Origin: Anaerolineales bacterium
Lineage (GTDB): Bacteria > Chloroflexota > Anaerolineae > Anaerolineales > E44-bin32
Length of the DNA stretch: 8,612 nt
Assembly: GCA_011772595.1 (NCBI GenBank)
Contig: WVZH01000339.1
Location: forward strand, 5,881 to 14,492
Direction: 5' to 3'
Positions 1-7,500 of this stretch are shown here, piece by piece. Each line of letters opens with the position of its first letter. The first letter of the stretch is position 1. A program made the translations under genes and the position numbers. Under the pieces are notes generated by a model. It did no database searches. It was given only the letters and a program-made list of their open reading frames with translations, and was not told where the DNA came from.

Positions 1-510
1 GAACGCCATGCCTGTGCCTCGCAAGCGAACTGGCCATCCTATCCTGTGCCTCATTGGATCTGAAATTTTATGCTCGATGATCTCGGAGATCGAAGCCAGC
101 AAAGAAACGTTGGTTGGCACCATCGTGAACGGCATGATCCTCGCCTGTGCAGCGACCTTCCCGTTGTCGAAATGAGCTTTAATACCCTCGACAAAATCCG
201 GAAGAACACGGCTATCCGCATCCAAGACGAGCACGATTTGCTCCTGCGTGGCAAGGGAGTGCGTTCGTTCAAGCCACCAATGCAGCGCAGGGCCTTTCCC
301 GATCGGCCCGCCATCATTGCGTACGTGTACGCTTACCCCCTTTCTTGCAGCAATCGAAACCGTTCCATCGCGGCAATGATCGGCGATGACGTGTATCTGA
401 TCACGCCGTGGTACCAGCGGTAGTAATCCCGCCAGAGTTTCTTCCAGGACCGTCGCCTCATCGCGGGCAGGGATCACAATGGCAAGATCCAAGTCACACT
501 CTTTTGTCAT
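1..510 (-). CDS. Glycosyltransferase family 2, N-terminal part (cut by left edge)
   Basis: The minus-strand frame is open from an ATG at 510 to the window edge, giving 170 residues without a stop; the C-terminal part lies outside. The fold is recognisable as a GT-A family-2 glycosyltransferase, which moves a sugar from a nucleotide-sugar donor. The first strand carries VIPARDE (residues 12-18), followed by a DHCRDGT loop (44-50), a GKG motif (71-73), and the metal-binding DADS motif (D97, D99). RLRGTGMAF (162-170) follows at the edge and resembles the acceptor-side segment of cellulose-synthase-like and related GT2 enzymes. Whether membrane helices follow cannot be seen. An in-frame ATG at 531 would add seven residues; neither start has a strong Shine-Dalgarno, and an in-frame stop at 547-549 limits the frame. 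It follows the small membrane protein gene in the same direction. Family assignment is firm; donor and acceptor are unknown. Confidence 0.88.
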   Translation of the reverse strand, partial: MTKECDLDLAIVIPARDEATVLEETLAGLLPLVPRRDQIHVIADHCRDGTVSIAARKGVSVHVRNDGGPIGKGPALHWWLERTHSLATQEQIVLVLDADSRVLPDFVEGIKAHFDNGKVAAQARIMPFTMVPTNVSLLASISEIIEHKISDPMRHRIGWPVRLRGTGMAF

Positions 511-616
511 AGTCGTTTCTTGCCAGCTCATTGCGTCCGAAAATACCTATGCCCATGCTCTCATCGGGAAGCATAGACCATGATCTGATGCACATCACCT
601 TGGATATTACCCAACC

Positions 617-1000
617 TCATGGGCTCGGTGTTGCCGGGCAGGGTGTGCCGGGAAATTGTTGATTGAATGACTCACATGCAGCTGTAGCGGTTGCCGCGAA
701 ATTGGGGGTGGCCGTTGGAGTGGTTGTGGGTGTAACCACAAGGATTTTCGCGTCGGCGGGCGTGGGTACACAAGTCGGGCAAACCGGGATTCTCACTTCT
801 GTCACCTGCACGACCGGCTGTGCCGTCGTCTCATCCACCAGCGTGACGTACCCAAAGAAATACAATCCATACCCAACCAAACACATGATCACCATCCCCA
901 TCAAAACTCCGATCAGGAGCGTCAGTAAAAATAGTCGGTTGGAGGGCGTGGTGCCTGGTGTGGAACTGGGCTCAGTATTTTTCGTTGAATAGCCAGTCAT
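617..1000 (-). CDS. Small single-pass membrane protein with Thr/Pro-rich outer tail
   Basis: This is a 127-residue protein of no family I recognise. Residues 1-22 are polar and Ser/Thr-rich, with K7 and R22. Residues 23-50 form one long hydrophobic helix. The rest is a low-complexity tail with a CPTC pair (C74, C77), a TPTTTPTATP stretch near 90-99, and two more cysteines (C109, C121). By the positive-inside rule the N-terminus is cytoplasmic and the tail is outside, where the cysteines could form disulfides. The start is well supported by a GAGGAGGAGGAGA ribosome binding site a few bases upstream. The Thr/Pro style matches the linker of the subtilase gene upstream, consistent with a surface-exposed stalk. 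It could be a membrane-anchored spacer or an accessory to the neighbouring glycosyltransferase; the sequence does not decide. An antisense frame over the same stretch looks like a shadow. Confidence 0.8.
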   Translation of the reverse strand: MTGYSTKNTEPSSTPGTTPSNRLFLLTLLIGVLMGMVIMCLVGYGLYFFGYVTLVDETTAQPVVQVTEVRIPVCPTCVPTPADAKILVVTPTTTPTATPNFAATATAACESFNQQFPGTPCPATPSP

Positions 1001-1004
1001 CCAG

Positions 1005-1017
1005 TCTCCTCCTCCTC
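1005..1017 (-). promoter_or_regulatory. Strong Shine-Dalgarno of the small membrane protein gene
   Basis: On the minus strand these bases read GAGGAGGAGGAGA, a tandem purine repeat containing perfect AGGAGG cores, ending four bases before the ATG at 1000. It is by far the best ribosome binding site in the window and fixes the start of that gene. The other genes here have weak or no recognisable sites. Confidence 0.8.
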
Positions 1018-1058
1018 ATTGATGCATGGAGAAATGTGAAGTAAAAACCGGAAGATCG

Positions 1059-1087
1059 TTTATATCCGATGTCTTATACTTTGAGAA
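1059..1087 (-). promoter_or_regulatory. Possible promoter for the small membrane protein gene
   Basis: On the minus strand there is TTCTCA (1087-1082), a 17-base spacer and TATAAA (1064-1059), about 60 bases upstream of the start codon. The -10 matches the sigma-70 consensus at five of six positions and the -35 at four of six. Such matches occur by chance in AT-richer gaps, so this is only a candidate. Confidence 0.25.
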
Positions 1088-1240
1088 CGGTTGAGCTCCC
1101 TCTCAGATCCTCGCATTGGATCGAAATGATACTCCATATGATAGGAAAGAATTCGACCTAATGCCACCGGGTTTTCTCCGATTGATTTAGACAGATGAGC
1201 TCGAAGGATTAGTTGGTGGTGATGCGAACGCAGACATGGG

Positions 1241-4200
1241 TCATCGCAAAACCCCCTCTTGATACAGATGGTAGGAGCCCCCATTCCCGTCATCTCTAAA
1301 GGTTTTATAGCTCACGCTGGAGCCCTCAATGGAGACGACAATGAATGTACTCGGGATCTGCGTGTACCCTTTACCCATTGCATGCCCGATGTTTAGTTGC
1401 CATACATTGTCAAACTTAACGACGCTAAATGCATGCGTGTGACCACAAGCATAAAAAACAACGCGCTGATCTTTTAAAAGGCGCCAAAATCGATTGCGGT
1501 TCGAAGGGTATGCGTCTAGGCTACCTCCATAATGCCTACGGATGCCGGTTTCGATATCAGGTTGGGGATATGCGGGTTCATGTCCGAAGACGAAAATGTG
1601 TTCCTTGTCGGTCGTCTCCAAGTCATTCTTCAACCAATCATAGACGTGCTTGGGCACATCACCATCGCTCATGGCAGCACCCCAACGATCACAATAGACG
1701 TTCAGAATCACGAAATGAGCATTTTCATAGTCGAACGAATACGTTGTCTTTGGGCAGCCAGTTGGACCGGCATTGACGGTGCCATAATCGTATTTCTGAA
1801 GCCAGGTCATGTCACCGTTTCCCACATCATGATTGCCGACCACAGGGTACCAGGGGTAATCGTCACCCAGGTATCGCCGGATCGTCCAATACGTTCCCAG
1901 TACAGGATCCAGATCACCAGTGCTGATCATGAAATTTGTTGTCCCTTGATTTGCGATGGCCTCAGCCGCTCCACGAAAATATTCGCGCGTATCATAATCG
2001 CCCGGCCCAGCGTAAGATCGCATGTCCGAAGCTAGCGAGAAACTGAAGGCTGGTGGGGTCGCGGTAGCAACGGGAATGCTTAATGGAAGCCCGCCTTTGG
2101 CTTGCACCATCATATACGCCGCCCAGTCGCGGGTTAGTGGTGCGTTGGGGCAAAATTTCAGAACGGGGCTTTCCTCGCACGGGGGCAAGAGTGCGGCATC
2201 ATCTGCAGCGTGGACCCACTTGGCGTACCAGGTATCCAAAGGCACGTCTGTAAATCGTTGTGCTGTTGGCTGATCTGGCATGAAGTCGCGACCGTTCAGC
2301 ATCTTTAAGAAAAAAACGGATCCTTCCGCGCGTGTGTTACCTTGCAAGGGGCAATAGCGGAGCGGATCAAGATCACACCCAGCTGTGAAGCCATCCTCCC
2401 ATAGGACCGTAACCCACTTGGCCGCCCAGTTATCAAGTGGCACGTCATCGAAGATTTGCCGGTCAGGAATGTTCGGGAAAAAAGAAAGTTCTTTGATACC
2501 ACGCTCGACGAAGACGGCTGCTTCGGCTCGGTCCATCGTGTTATCTGGACAGTAAAGGCGCGGTTCTGCTGAGCAGCCAGCGACATAACCAGCAGTATAG
2601 AGCGAATTTACGTGATCATATACCCAATGACCATAGGGCACATCGTCAAAAATAGCCGTCGGAGTAGCTGTGGGTGTGTTCGTAGAGGTGGCGATGTCCG
2701 TCGAGGTTGGCGTTGATGTCAACGTTGTGGTCGCGGTATGGATCTCGGTACTGGTTGGGGTATTCGTCGGTGTCGGTGTACTCGTGGCGGTAGATGTTGA
2801 TGTCGCCGTGCCGGTCGCGGTTGGTGTGTCTGACACAATCGGAGTGTCCGTCGTGGTTGGAGTACTCGTTGGCGCGCTGGCGACGAGTACCTTAAGCGCT
2901 GCATCGACCTTGATGCGCGGCATGTCTTTCACGGATCCATTCGGGCTGGCGCGCATATCGTCGATGAGTACCCCCGTCGATTGCAATGCCGCAAGCAACT
3001 CGTCCACGGAGGCCGAAGACGCTTTCGATTTTAAAACCGCCCAGGCACCCGTTACGTGAGGGGCAGACATCGAGGTCCCATTCTTGCTGGCAAAGCCATC
3101 TCCTGGAACCGATGAGCGTATCGAGGACCCTGGCGCCAGTAATGAGATGAAGGGAGCAACGTTCGAATAACCCGCCACGATGTTCGCATCCGTGGAACCA
3201 CCAACGCTGATCGCAGAGGATATACAGGCTGGGGCCGCGATGGCGTCGCGATATCCGCTGTTGCCTGAGGCGATGATCGTGGCTATTCCCGCTGAACGCA
3301 GGTTATCGATGTGATATTTTCTTGCATCAGCGTCACAATTGCTCGTGTACTTTCCACTCCCTAGGCTAATGTTCACAGCAGCGATGTTGAAGCTCGAACT
3401 CTGCTCGTAGACCCATTCGAGCGCAGCCATCTGATCCGATGTATAGCTCAGAACGCAAGGGCTAGGCAGACCGAAGTTCGCACACAAGCTTCCCTCAAAT
3501 TTCGAGAAAACCTGAACTGCAATTAGATCAGCATCTTTGGCGACCCCAGAAAAGGTCGCCCCATTACCTGCAGCGATCCCCGCCACGTGTGTGCCGTGAT
3601 CGCAGCCGTAGATGGTGGAGGGACAATTCACAGCCGCGCCTGGACCGACCTGTCTCTCCGTCTCATTTGGACATAACGTAATTGAGGTGCTCCCCTCCGT
3701 TGAGAAGCACGCTTCAGCAATTACCCTCCCACCGAGGAATTCGTGCGCTCCGTCTACGCCCGAGTCCAAGATAACGACGACCTGACCAGCGCCACTGTAT
3801 CCCATATCCCAGGCCTTGTCCCCTCCGATAAGCGGTATGCTCTCCCTAAGTGATGACGGGACGGGAACATCTTCCTGGATGCTGAGGACGTCAGGATTGT
3901 CGACCAAATCCGTTAACCCGAGGATGTCGACGATCACGGTCATGTAGGGTGCGTATCTGAATTCGTGAACGATCTGGGCGTTATGTGCTTTTAGACGGTC
4001 TGCCACGGATGTTTGTGCTCTCGAGATGATAAATCTTTGCACACGCACGCTCAGCCCACTACGGATCTCGCCCTCAGGTTTGAATCCCACGTTCAAGCCC
4101 AGAATCAGCCGTACTTCTCCATCCCTCTGAGCTTTCAGTCGGAGAGCATCCAACGCTTGTTCTTTAGCCCGCTGCGCAGAAAACGGAAGCGGCGCCTCGG

Positions 4201-4315
4201 CACGTATACCCAAGAAAGCTTGCCCTCGCTGCGAAGTCAGGCCAAGGCCAACCAGCACAACCAGAAAAAAGGTTGTGATCAGCAGAAATCGCTTTAGATT
4301 AGGCGAAGAAACCAT
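1241..4315 (-). CDS. Secreted S8 subtilase - SLH x3 - metallophosphoesterase fusion
   Basis: A 1024-residue exported two-enzyme protein. Residues 1-33 look like a signal peptide (K8/R9, hydrophobic 10-27), which decides the start although no Shine-Dalgarno is visible. An I9-like propeptide follows at about 67-150. The S8 peptidase spans about 165-477, with catalytic D184 (LDSGVDG), H240 (HGTHVAG), oxyanion N352 (ASGNSG) and nucleophile S415 (GTSMSAPH). All are present, so it should be active; it has eight cysteines, suggesting disulfides. Residues 481-555 are a Thr/Pro linker. Three SLH domains (about 556-609, 622-674, 688-742) should bind wall polysaccharide. The C-terminus (about 757-1005) is a calcineurin-like phosphoesterase with D764, GD (D801), GNHD (N828, H829), GH (H912) and GHTH (H959, H961). 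The usual DxH motif reads DMR, so one metal ligand may be missing. The substrates of both enzymes are unknown. The upstream gene encodes a CsaB-like enzyme, fitting SLH anchoring. Confidence 0.95.
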   Translation of the reverse strand: MVSSPNLKRFLLITTFFLVVLVGLGLTSQRGQAFLGIRAEAPLPFSAQRAKEQALDALRLKAQRDGEVRLILGLNVGFKPEGEIRSGLSVRVQRFIISRAQTSVADRLKAHNAQIVHEFRYAPYMTVIVDILGLTDLVDNPDVLSIQEDVPVPSSLRESIPLIGGDKAWDMGYSGAGQVVVILDSGVDGAHEFLGGRVIAEACFSTEGSTSITLCPNETERQVGPGAAVNCPSTIYGCDHGTHVAGIAAGNGATFSGVAKDADLIAVQVFSKFEGSLCANFGLPSPCVLSYTSDQMAALEWVYEQSSSFNIAAVNISLGSGKYTSNCDADARKYHIDNLRSAGIATIIASGNSGYRDAIAAPACISSAISVGGSTDANIVAGYSNVAPFISLLAPGSSIRSSVPGDGFASKNGTSMSAPHVTGAWAVLKSKASSASVDELLAALQSTGVLIDDMRASPNGSVKDMPRIKVDAALKVLVASAPTSTPTTTDTPIVSDTPTATGTATSTSTATSTPTPTNTPTSTEIHTATTTLTSTPTSTDIATSTNTPTATPTAIFDDVPYGHWVYDHVNSLYTAGYVAGCSAEPRLYCPDNTMDRAEAAVFVERGIKELSFFPNIPDRQIFDDVPLDNWAAKWVTVLWEDGFTAGCDLDPLRYCPLQGNTRAEGSVFFLKMLNGRDFMPDQPTAQRFTDVPLDTWYAKWVHAADDAALLPPCEESPVLKFCPNAPLTRDWAAYMMVQAKGGLPLSIPVATATPPAFSFSLASDMRSYAGPGDYDTREYFRGAAEAIANQGTTNFMISTGDLDPVLGTYWTIRRYLGDDYPWYPVVGNHDVGNGDMTWLQKYDYGTVNAGPTGCPKTTYSFDYENAHFVILNVYCDRWGAAMSDGDVPKHVYDWLKNDLETTDKEHIFVFGHEPAYPQPDIETGIRRHYGGSLDAYPSNRNRFWRLLKDQRVVFYACGHTHAFSVVKFDNVWQLNIGHAMGKGYTQIPSTFIVVSIEGSSVSYKTFRDDGNGGSYHLYQEGVLR
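2090..2650 (-). repeat. Three tandem SLH domains within the subtilase gene
   Basis: Three diverged copies of about 53 residues begin FDDVP, FDDVP and FTDVP (residues 556, 622 and 688). Each contains the W-x-hydrophobic helix and a TR- or R-containing third element (MDRAEA, NTRAEG, LTRDWA). Each also carries a cysteine pair around an insertion (C581/C589, C647/C655, C713/C722), likely a disulfide-closed loop. SLH triplets form the trimer-like fold that docks on pyruvylated wall glycan. The third copy is the most diverged, with AALLPPCEE in place of the usual glycine-rich turn. Confidence 0.85.
2651..2875 (-). repeat. Thr/Pro-rich linker between protease and SLH domains
   Basis: The segment encodes 75 residues (481-555), of which 34 are threonine, in degenerate TPT, TST and TAT units. 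On the plus strand it appears as a GT/GG-rich repeat giving a valine/glycine-rich shadow frame. It is probably an extended, possibly O-glycosylated spacer separating the protease from the wall-bound SLH block. Such tracts tend to change length by replication slippage. Confidence 0.85.
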
Positions 4316-4321
4316 CTTCAG

Positions 4322-4338
4322 AAAAACGCCCCCGCGTT
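4322..4338 (-). terminator. Small hairpin with T-run in the leader of the subtilase gene
   Basis: The minus strand reads AACGC, a GGGG loop, GCGTT, then three further T, so the last stem bases and the tail make a run of five T. It ends six bases before the ATG at 4315. The five-base-pair stem is short for an intrinsic terminator, so this is weak. Its position, where a ribosome binding site would be expected, makes it either a leaky terminator of the upstream gene, a leader structure affecting translation, or chance. Confidence 0.25.
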
Positions 4339-4388
4339 GCGCTTTAAAGAACCGAAAAGAGCTCTCCCCGCATTCTACATTGATTCTG

Positions 4389-4418
4389 ATTATCCTCTAC
4401 GTAGTCGAATGGTGCTAA
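4389..4418 (-). promoter_or_regulatory. Possible promoter for the subtilase gene
   Basis: On the minus strand TTAGCA (4418-4413), an 18-base spacer and GATAAT (4394-4389) lie about 75 bases upstream of the start codon. The -10 matches the sigma-70 consensus at five of six positions and the -35 at four of six. A CTACGTAG palindrome (4397-4404) sits within the spacer. Support is only by consensus in a 198-base gap. Confidence 0.25.
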
Positions 4419-4513
4419 CAGCCATCTTCGCTCGAAACTCTAAACCACACAATTTGATGTACCGTGCAAGGTCCATGCCCTGTTGATCTTCAAGGAAATT
4501 TGGATTTCGGTTG

Positions 4514-7500
4514 TCAATCTTGGGCTACGTGCCCGAGGAGTTCACCTATGCGAGTGTTCCAAGTGTTTGCTCGCACGAAATGATCTAAGATTTCTTCATC
4601 CAATTGATTGTGATTGGCACGCTCGATGAAGCGGACGAAATCATCCGCATTTGGTGCCAGAAAGACATTCGGAATCCCCTCCAACGGCGGCAGGTGTGGA
4701 GCGACGACAGGAAGTCCCATCGCCAGATATTCATACACTTTCAGAGGGCTCGTCGATCGCGTAATGTGGCAATTCCTCCAAGGAATAATGGCCACATCGG
4801 CATGGGATAAGTACGCTGGCAAGTCTTCCTGGGCTTTCAGCCCAAGAAAATGTAAATTCGAAGGATATACTCGAGAGCCGCGATCATAATCACCCACGAC
4901 AACAACAGCAGCGTGTGGATGATCTCGTGCGATACGATTCAGTAGCGACCAGTCGAACCAATCACCCCAGAGTGCTCCGACGTAAATCAAAACGAGCTCC
5001 TCTTGAGGGAAATCGGCGGGTATCCGGAACCTTCTTTTTCGCTCGAAAAGGTCGCCGTCGACAGCGTTTGGTAGCAAATAAACTGGGCGGTCACTCATCG
5101 TTTCCAAGCGCTCAGCCAAAGCTGCTGCTGTAGCGGTGAGGACATCACTCTGAGCGACGATTTCCCGCTCGACCTCACTGGAATACCACCTACCCCCGAG
5201 AGATGTCTCCCAAGCGTCGATCCGTTCGTACACCACCTTTCCCCCTGATCGTTTGATCTCCCTGATCAACGGGATAAATTCCAATAATGGAAACTCGACG
5301 ATTGCAACCGAGGGTTTTTCACCCAATCCCGCGTACTCCCATTGGAATGCTTTCCAATCGAAATTGCGAATACTAGAATGGTACAAACGCGGATGCCATA
5401 CAGAGATCATAAGATCCACATGTTCATCTTTTAGAAATCTGTAAACATAGACCACGAAGTAATTGCGTCGTAGGAGTTCCTTCGCAATCTGAGCTCCACG
5501 GGCACCTCCTCCTGTGTCATCGATTGGAACACCTGATAAAACATAGGCAATACCCGTGACATCGCCATGCTGCTTTAGTCTCACAACAGGACGACGAATC
5601 ACACCTTGATAGAAACCAATCGAGCGGGCAACTTGGCTTATCAAAAACGCTACCCAGTTCGATTGTGAGCCAGCGAATTCGTGCGCTATGCGCAGGAAAA
5701 AGAAAAGGACAACAAGAATTGCTAGGCACGCGATCCCGGCGAGAACGATTGAAGATATGATGACACTTCCAATAACACCGAGCATTGCAATCAAAACGAA
5801 GCCCATACTAAGCAGGATGGCACGAGAAATTGTCCAGTATCGCTCAGCAAAAATGTTGCTTTCACCATCTCCAGAGCTCCACGCAACGAGCTTTTGCCAG
5901 AATGCCTTCAGCGTCCCCGGCGCGTGCCAATAAACATACGCGTCGGGAACGAATGCCCAATTGGGGCAATGTCTCTTAAGTTCCAATGCGAAGTAGGTGT
6001 CGTCTCCCGTCATAGTCAACCACTCGGGATACCGACCAGCCGAGTGCCATGCAGTCCTGCGAAACGCGATCGACCGCGCGGAGGGTAAAAATGTCTGCGG
6101 ATCGATATCTTCTAAGCTGGGCACCAGTTGATGTTTGATCCATTTACCAACGCGGGTAGACGCTTTGGCCTCAAACCAACCAGCAACGACTTGGGTGTTT
6201 GGCTCAACTTCGAACGGACGAATTATGTTCTTCAGGTAATTTCGTGACAGATCACTCCCGAAATCTGCAACCGCGATGATATCGTGAGTGGCACGTTCGA
6301 TGGCCAGGTTTCGTCCTCGAGCAATGTTCACACCTTCTTCTTCATAAACCCGCACCTCCAAGGAGCTTCTCCGAGTGAAATCTTGCAGAATTTCAAGGGT
6401 GCCATCTGTGGAACCTGCGTCGATGAAGATCACTTCGTCTGGTGCACGCGATTGGCCCTCCAGAGCGCGCAACCAAGCCTCGGCTCCTTGTGCTTCGTTT
6501 TTAACAGTTGAGATCAGCGAGAAACGAACTCGGCTCTCCACATTGCCGTTTAACGGACGCCGGGGTCTATAGTCGGGCAAATATCCTTCATCGTCCGTAT
6601 AGAGCTCGACCCGGGAACGATCCAATAGATCATAGCGGTATGCATGCAGCGACGAGATCAATGCGCGCATCCAAATAGGAAGCAAAGTTCTAGCACGATT
6701 CCTGATCCCAAAAATCATATTGGTCATTGTATGGCCCAAGGATGACCCAACTTGGCGAAAACGTTCAGAAAACGTGCGCAAACCCTGAACACTTTCACGG
6801 AATCGCCAGATTATCCTCCAGACGATCCATAACAATCTCCAACCTTTGGATGACTTGATGTGCTCCATTTCTTGACGTATTTGCTCGTGGGCAGTTTGTA
6901 TTTGTTCTTTTTCAATCTTGAGGCGTTTCACATCTGAGAACGTGGCTTTCAGGTTGGCCTTTATTTGCTGCAGTTGAAGCGCTTGATTTACATGATCCAT
7001 TTGCAAGCCATCTAGTTGCGAGACCACTTGCTCAAGCTCTTCCTCTCTCGCTTGAATATGATATTGCGCTTGATCGAGTTCCCTCCTGACCTGGCGATAT
7101 TTATCCAGTGAGGATCTCAGTTGATTCTGAGTTTGAGCATATTGTGATTCAATTTGTAGGCGACGTCGAAATTGGGAAAGGAGGACCGTCGCCAGCAGTT
7201 GTTCGTCACCTTCCTTGGGTGTCAACTCCTTACCCAACATCTCACGGACTCGCGGCCCAATCGCTTCCACCTCTTCAGCACTTGCACTAGCGTACGATTT
7301 GATATGTTTCTGAAGTTTATCCCTCGTTCGGTACGCCTTGCCCATAACTTCCGAAAGATCCCTCGAGGATAGAGAATCAAGGGGAAGGGAGAAGTCGAGC
7401 ATCTCTGCATCGCGCATGAGTGCTTCTACCTTCGAATCGTAGACGATCGCTACACACGGCACACCATGACGCATCGACCCAATTAAGGAATGCAGCCGCA

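Larger units (their letters stand above)
1001..1240. other. Intergenic gap between subtilase and small membrane protein genes
   Basis: This 240-base gap holds the ribosome binding site and possible promoter listed separately. It also has a short inverted repeat, GATCC/GGATC with a seven-base loop near 1107-1123. I see no convincing terminator for the upstream gene: no stable hairpin is followed by a T-run on the minus strand. The minus-strand frame crossing it (1060-1293) overlaps the end of the subtilase gene and has no recognisable features. Confidence 0.5.

Noticed and set aside
70..423. Plus-strand 117-codon frame, and a minus-strand 88-codon frame at 51-317
   Set aside because: Both are shadows of the family-2 glycosyltransferase, whose frame is open to the edge and carries the DADS and GKG motifs.
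547..576. Inverted repeat CTATGC/GCATAG upstream of the left glycosyltransferase
   Set aside because: The stem is six bases with an 18-base loop and no T-run; this can easily arise by chance.
663..992. Plus-strand frame of 109 codons opposite the small membrane protein
   Set aside because: The minus-strand frame has an excellent ribosome binding site, a clean membrane helix and a Thr/Pro tail; the plus-strand frame has no such support.
1060..1293. Minus-strand 77-codon frame across the end of the subtilase gene
   Set aside because: It overlaps the subtilase C-terminus in another frame, has no recognisable motif and no ribosome binding site.
2670..3059. Plus-strand valine/glycine-rich frame
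   Set aside because: It is the complement of the Thr/Pro linker and the end of the protease domain; its composition follows from the repeat, and the minus-strand gene is certain.
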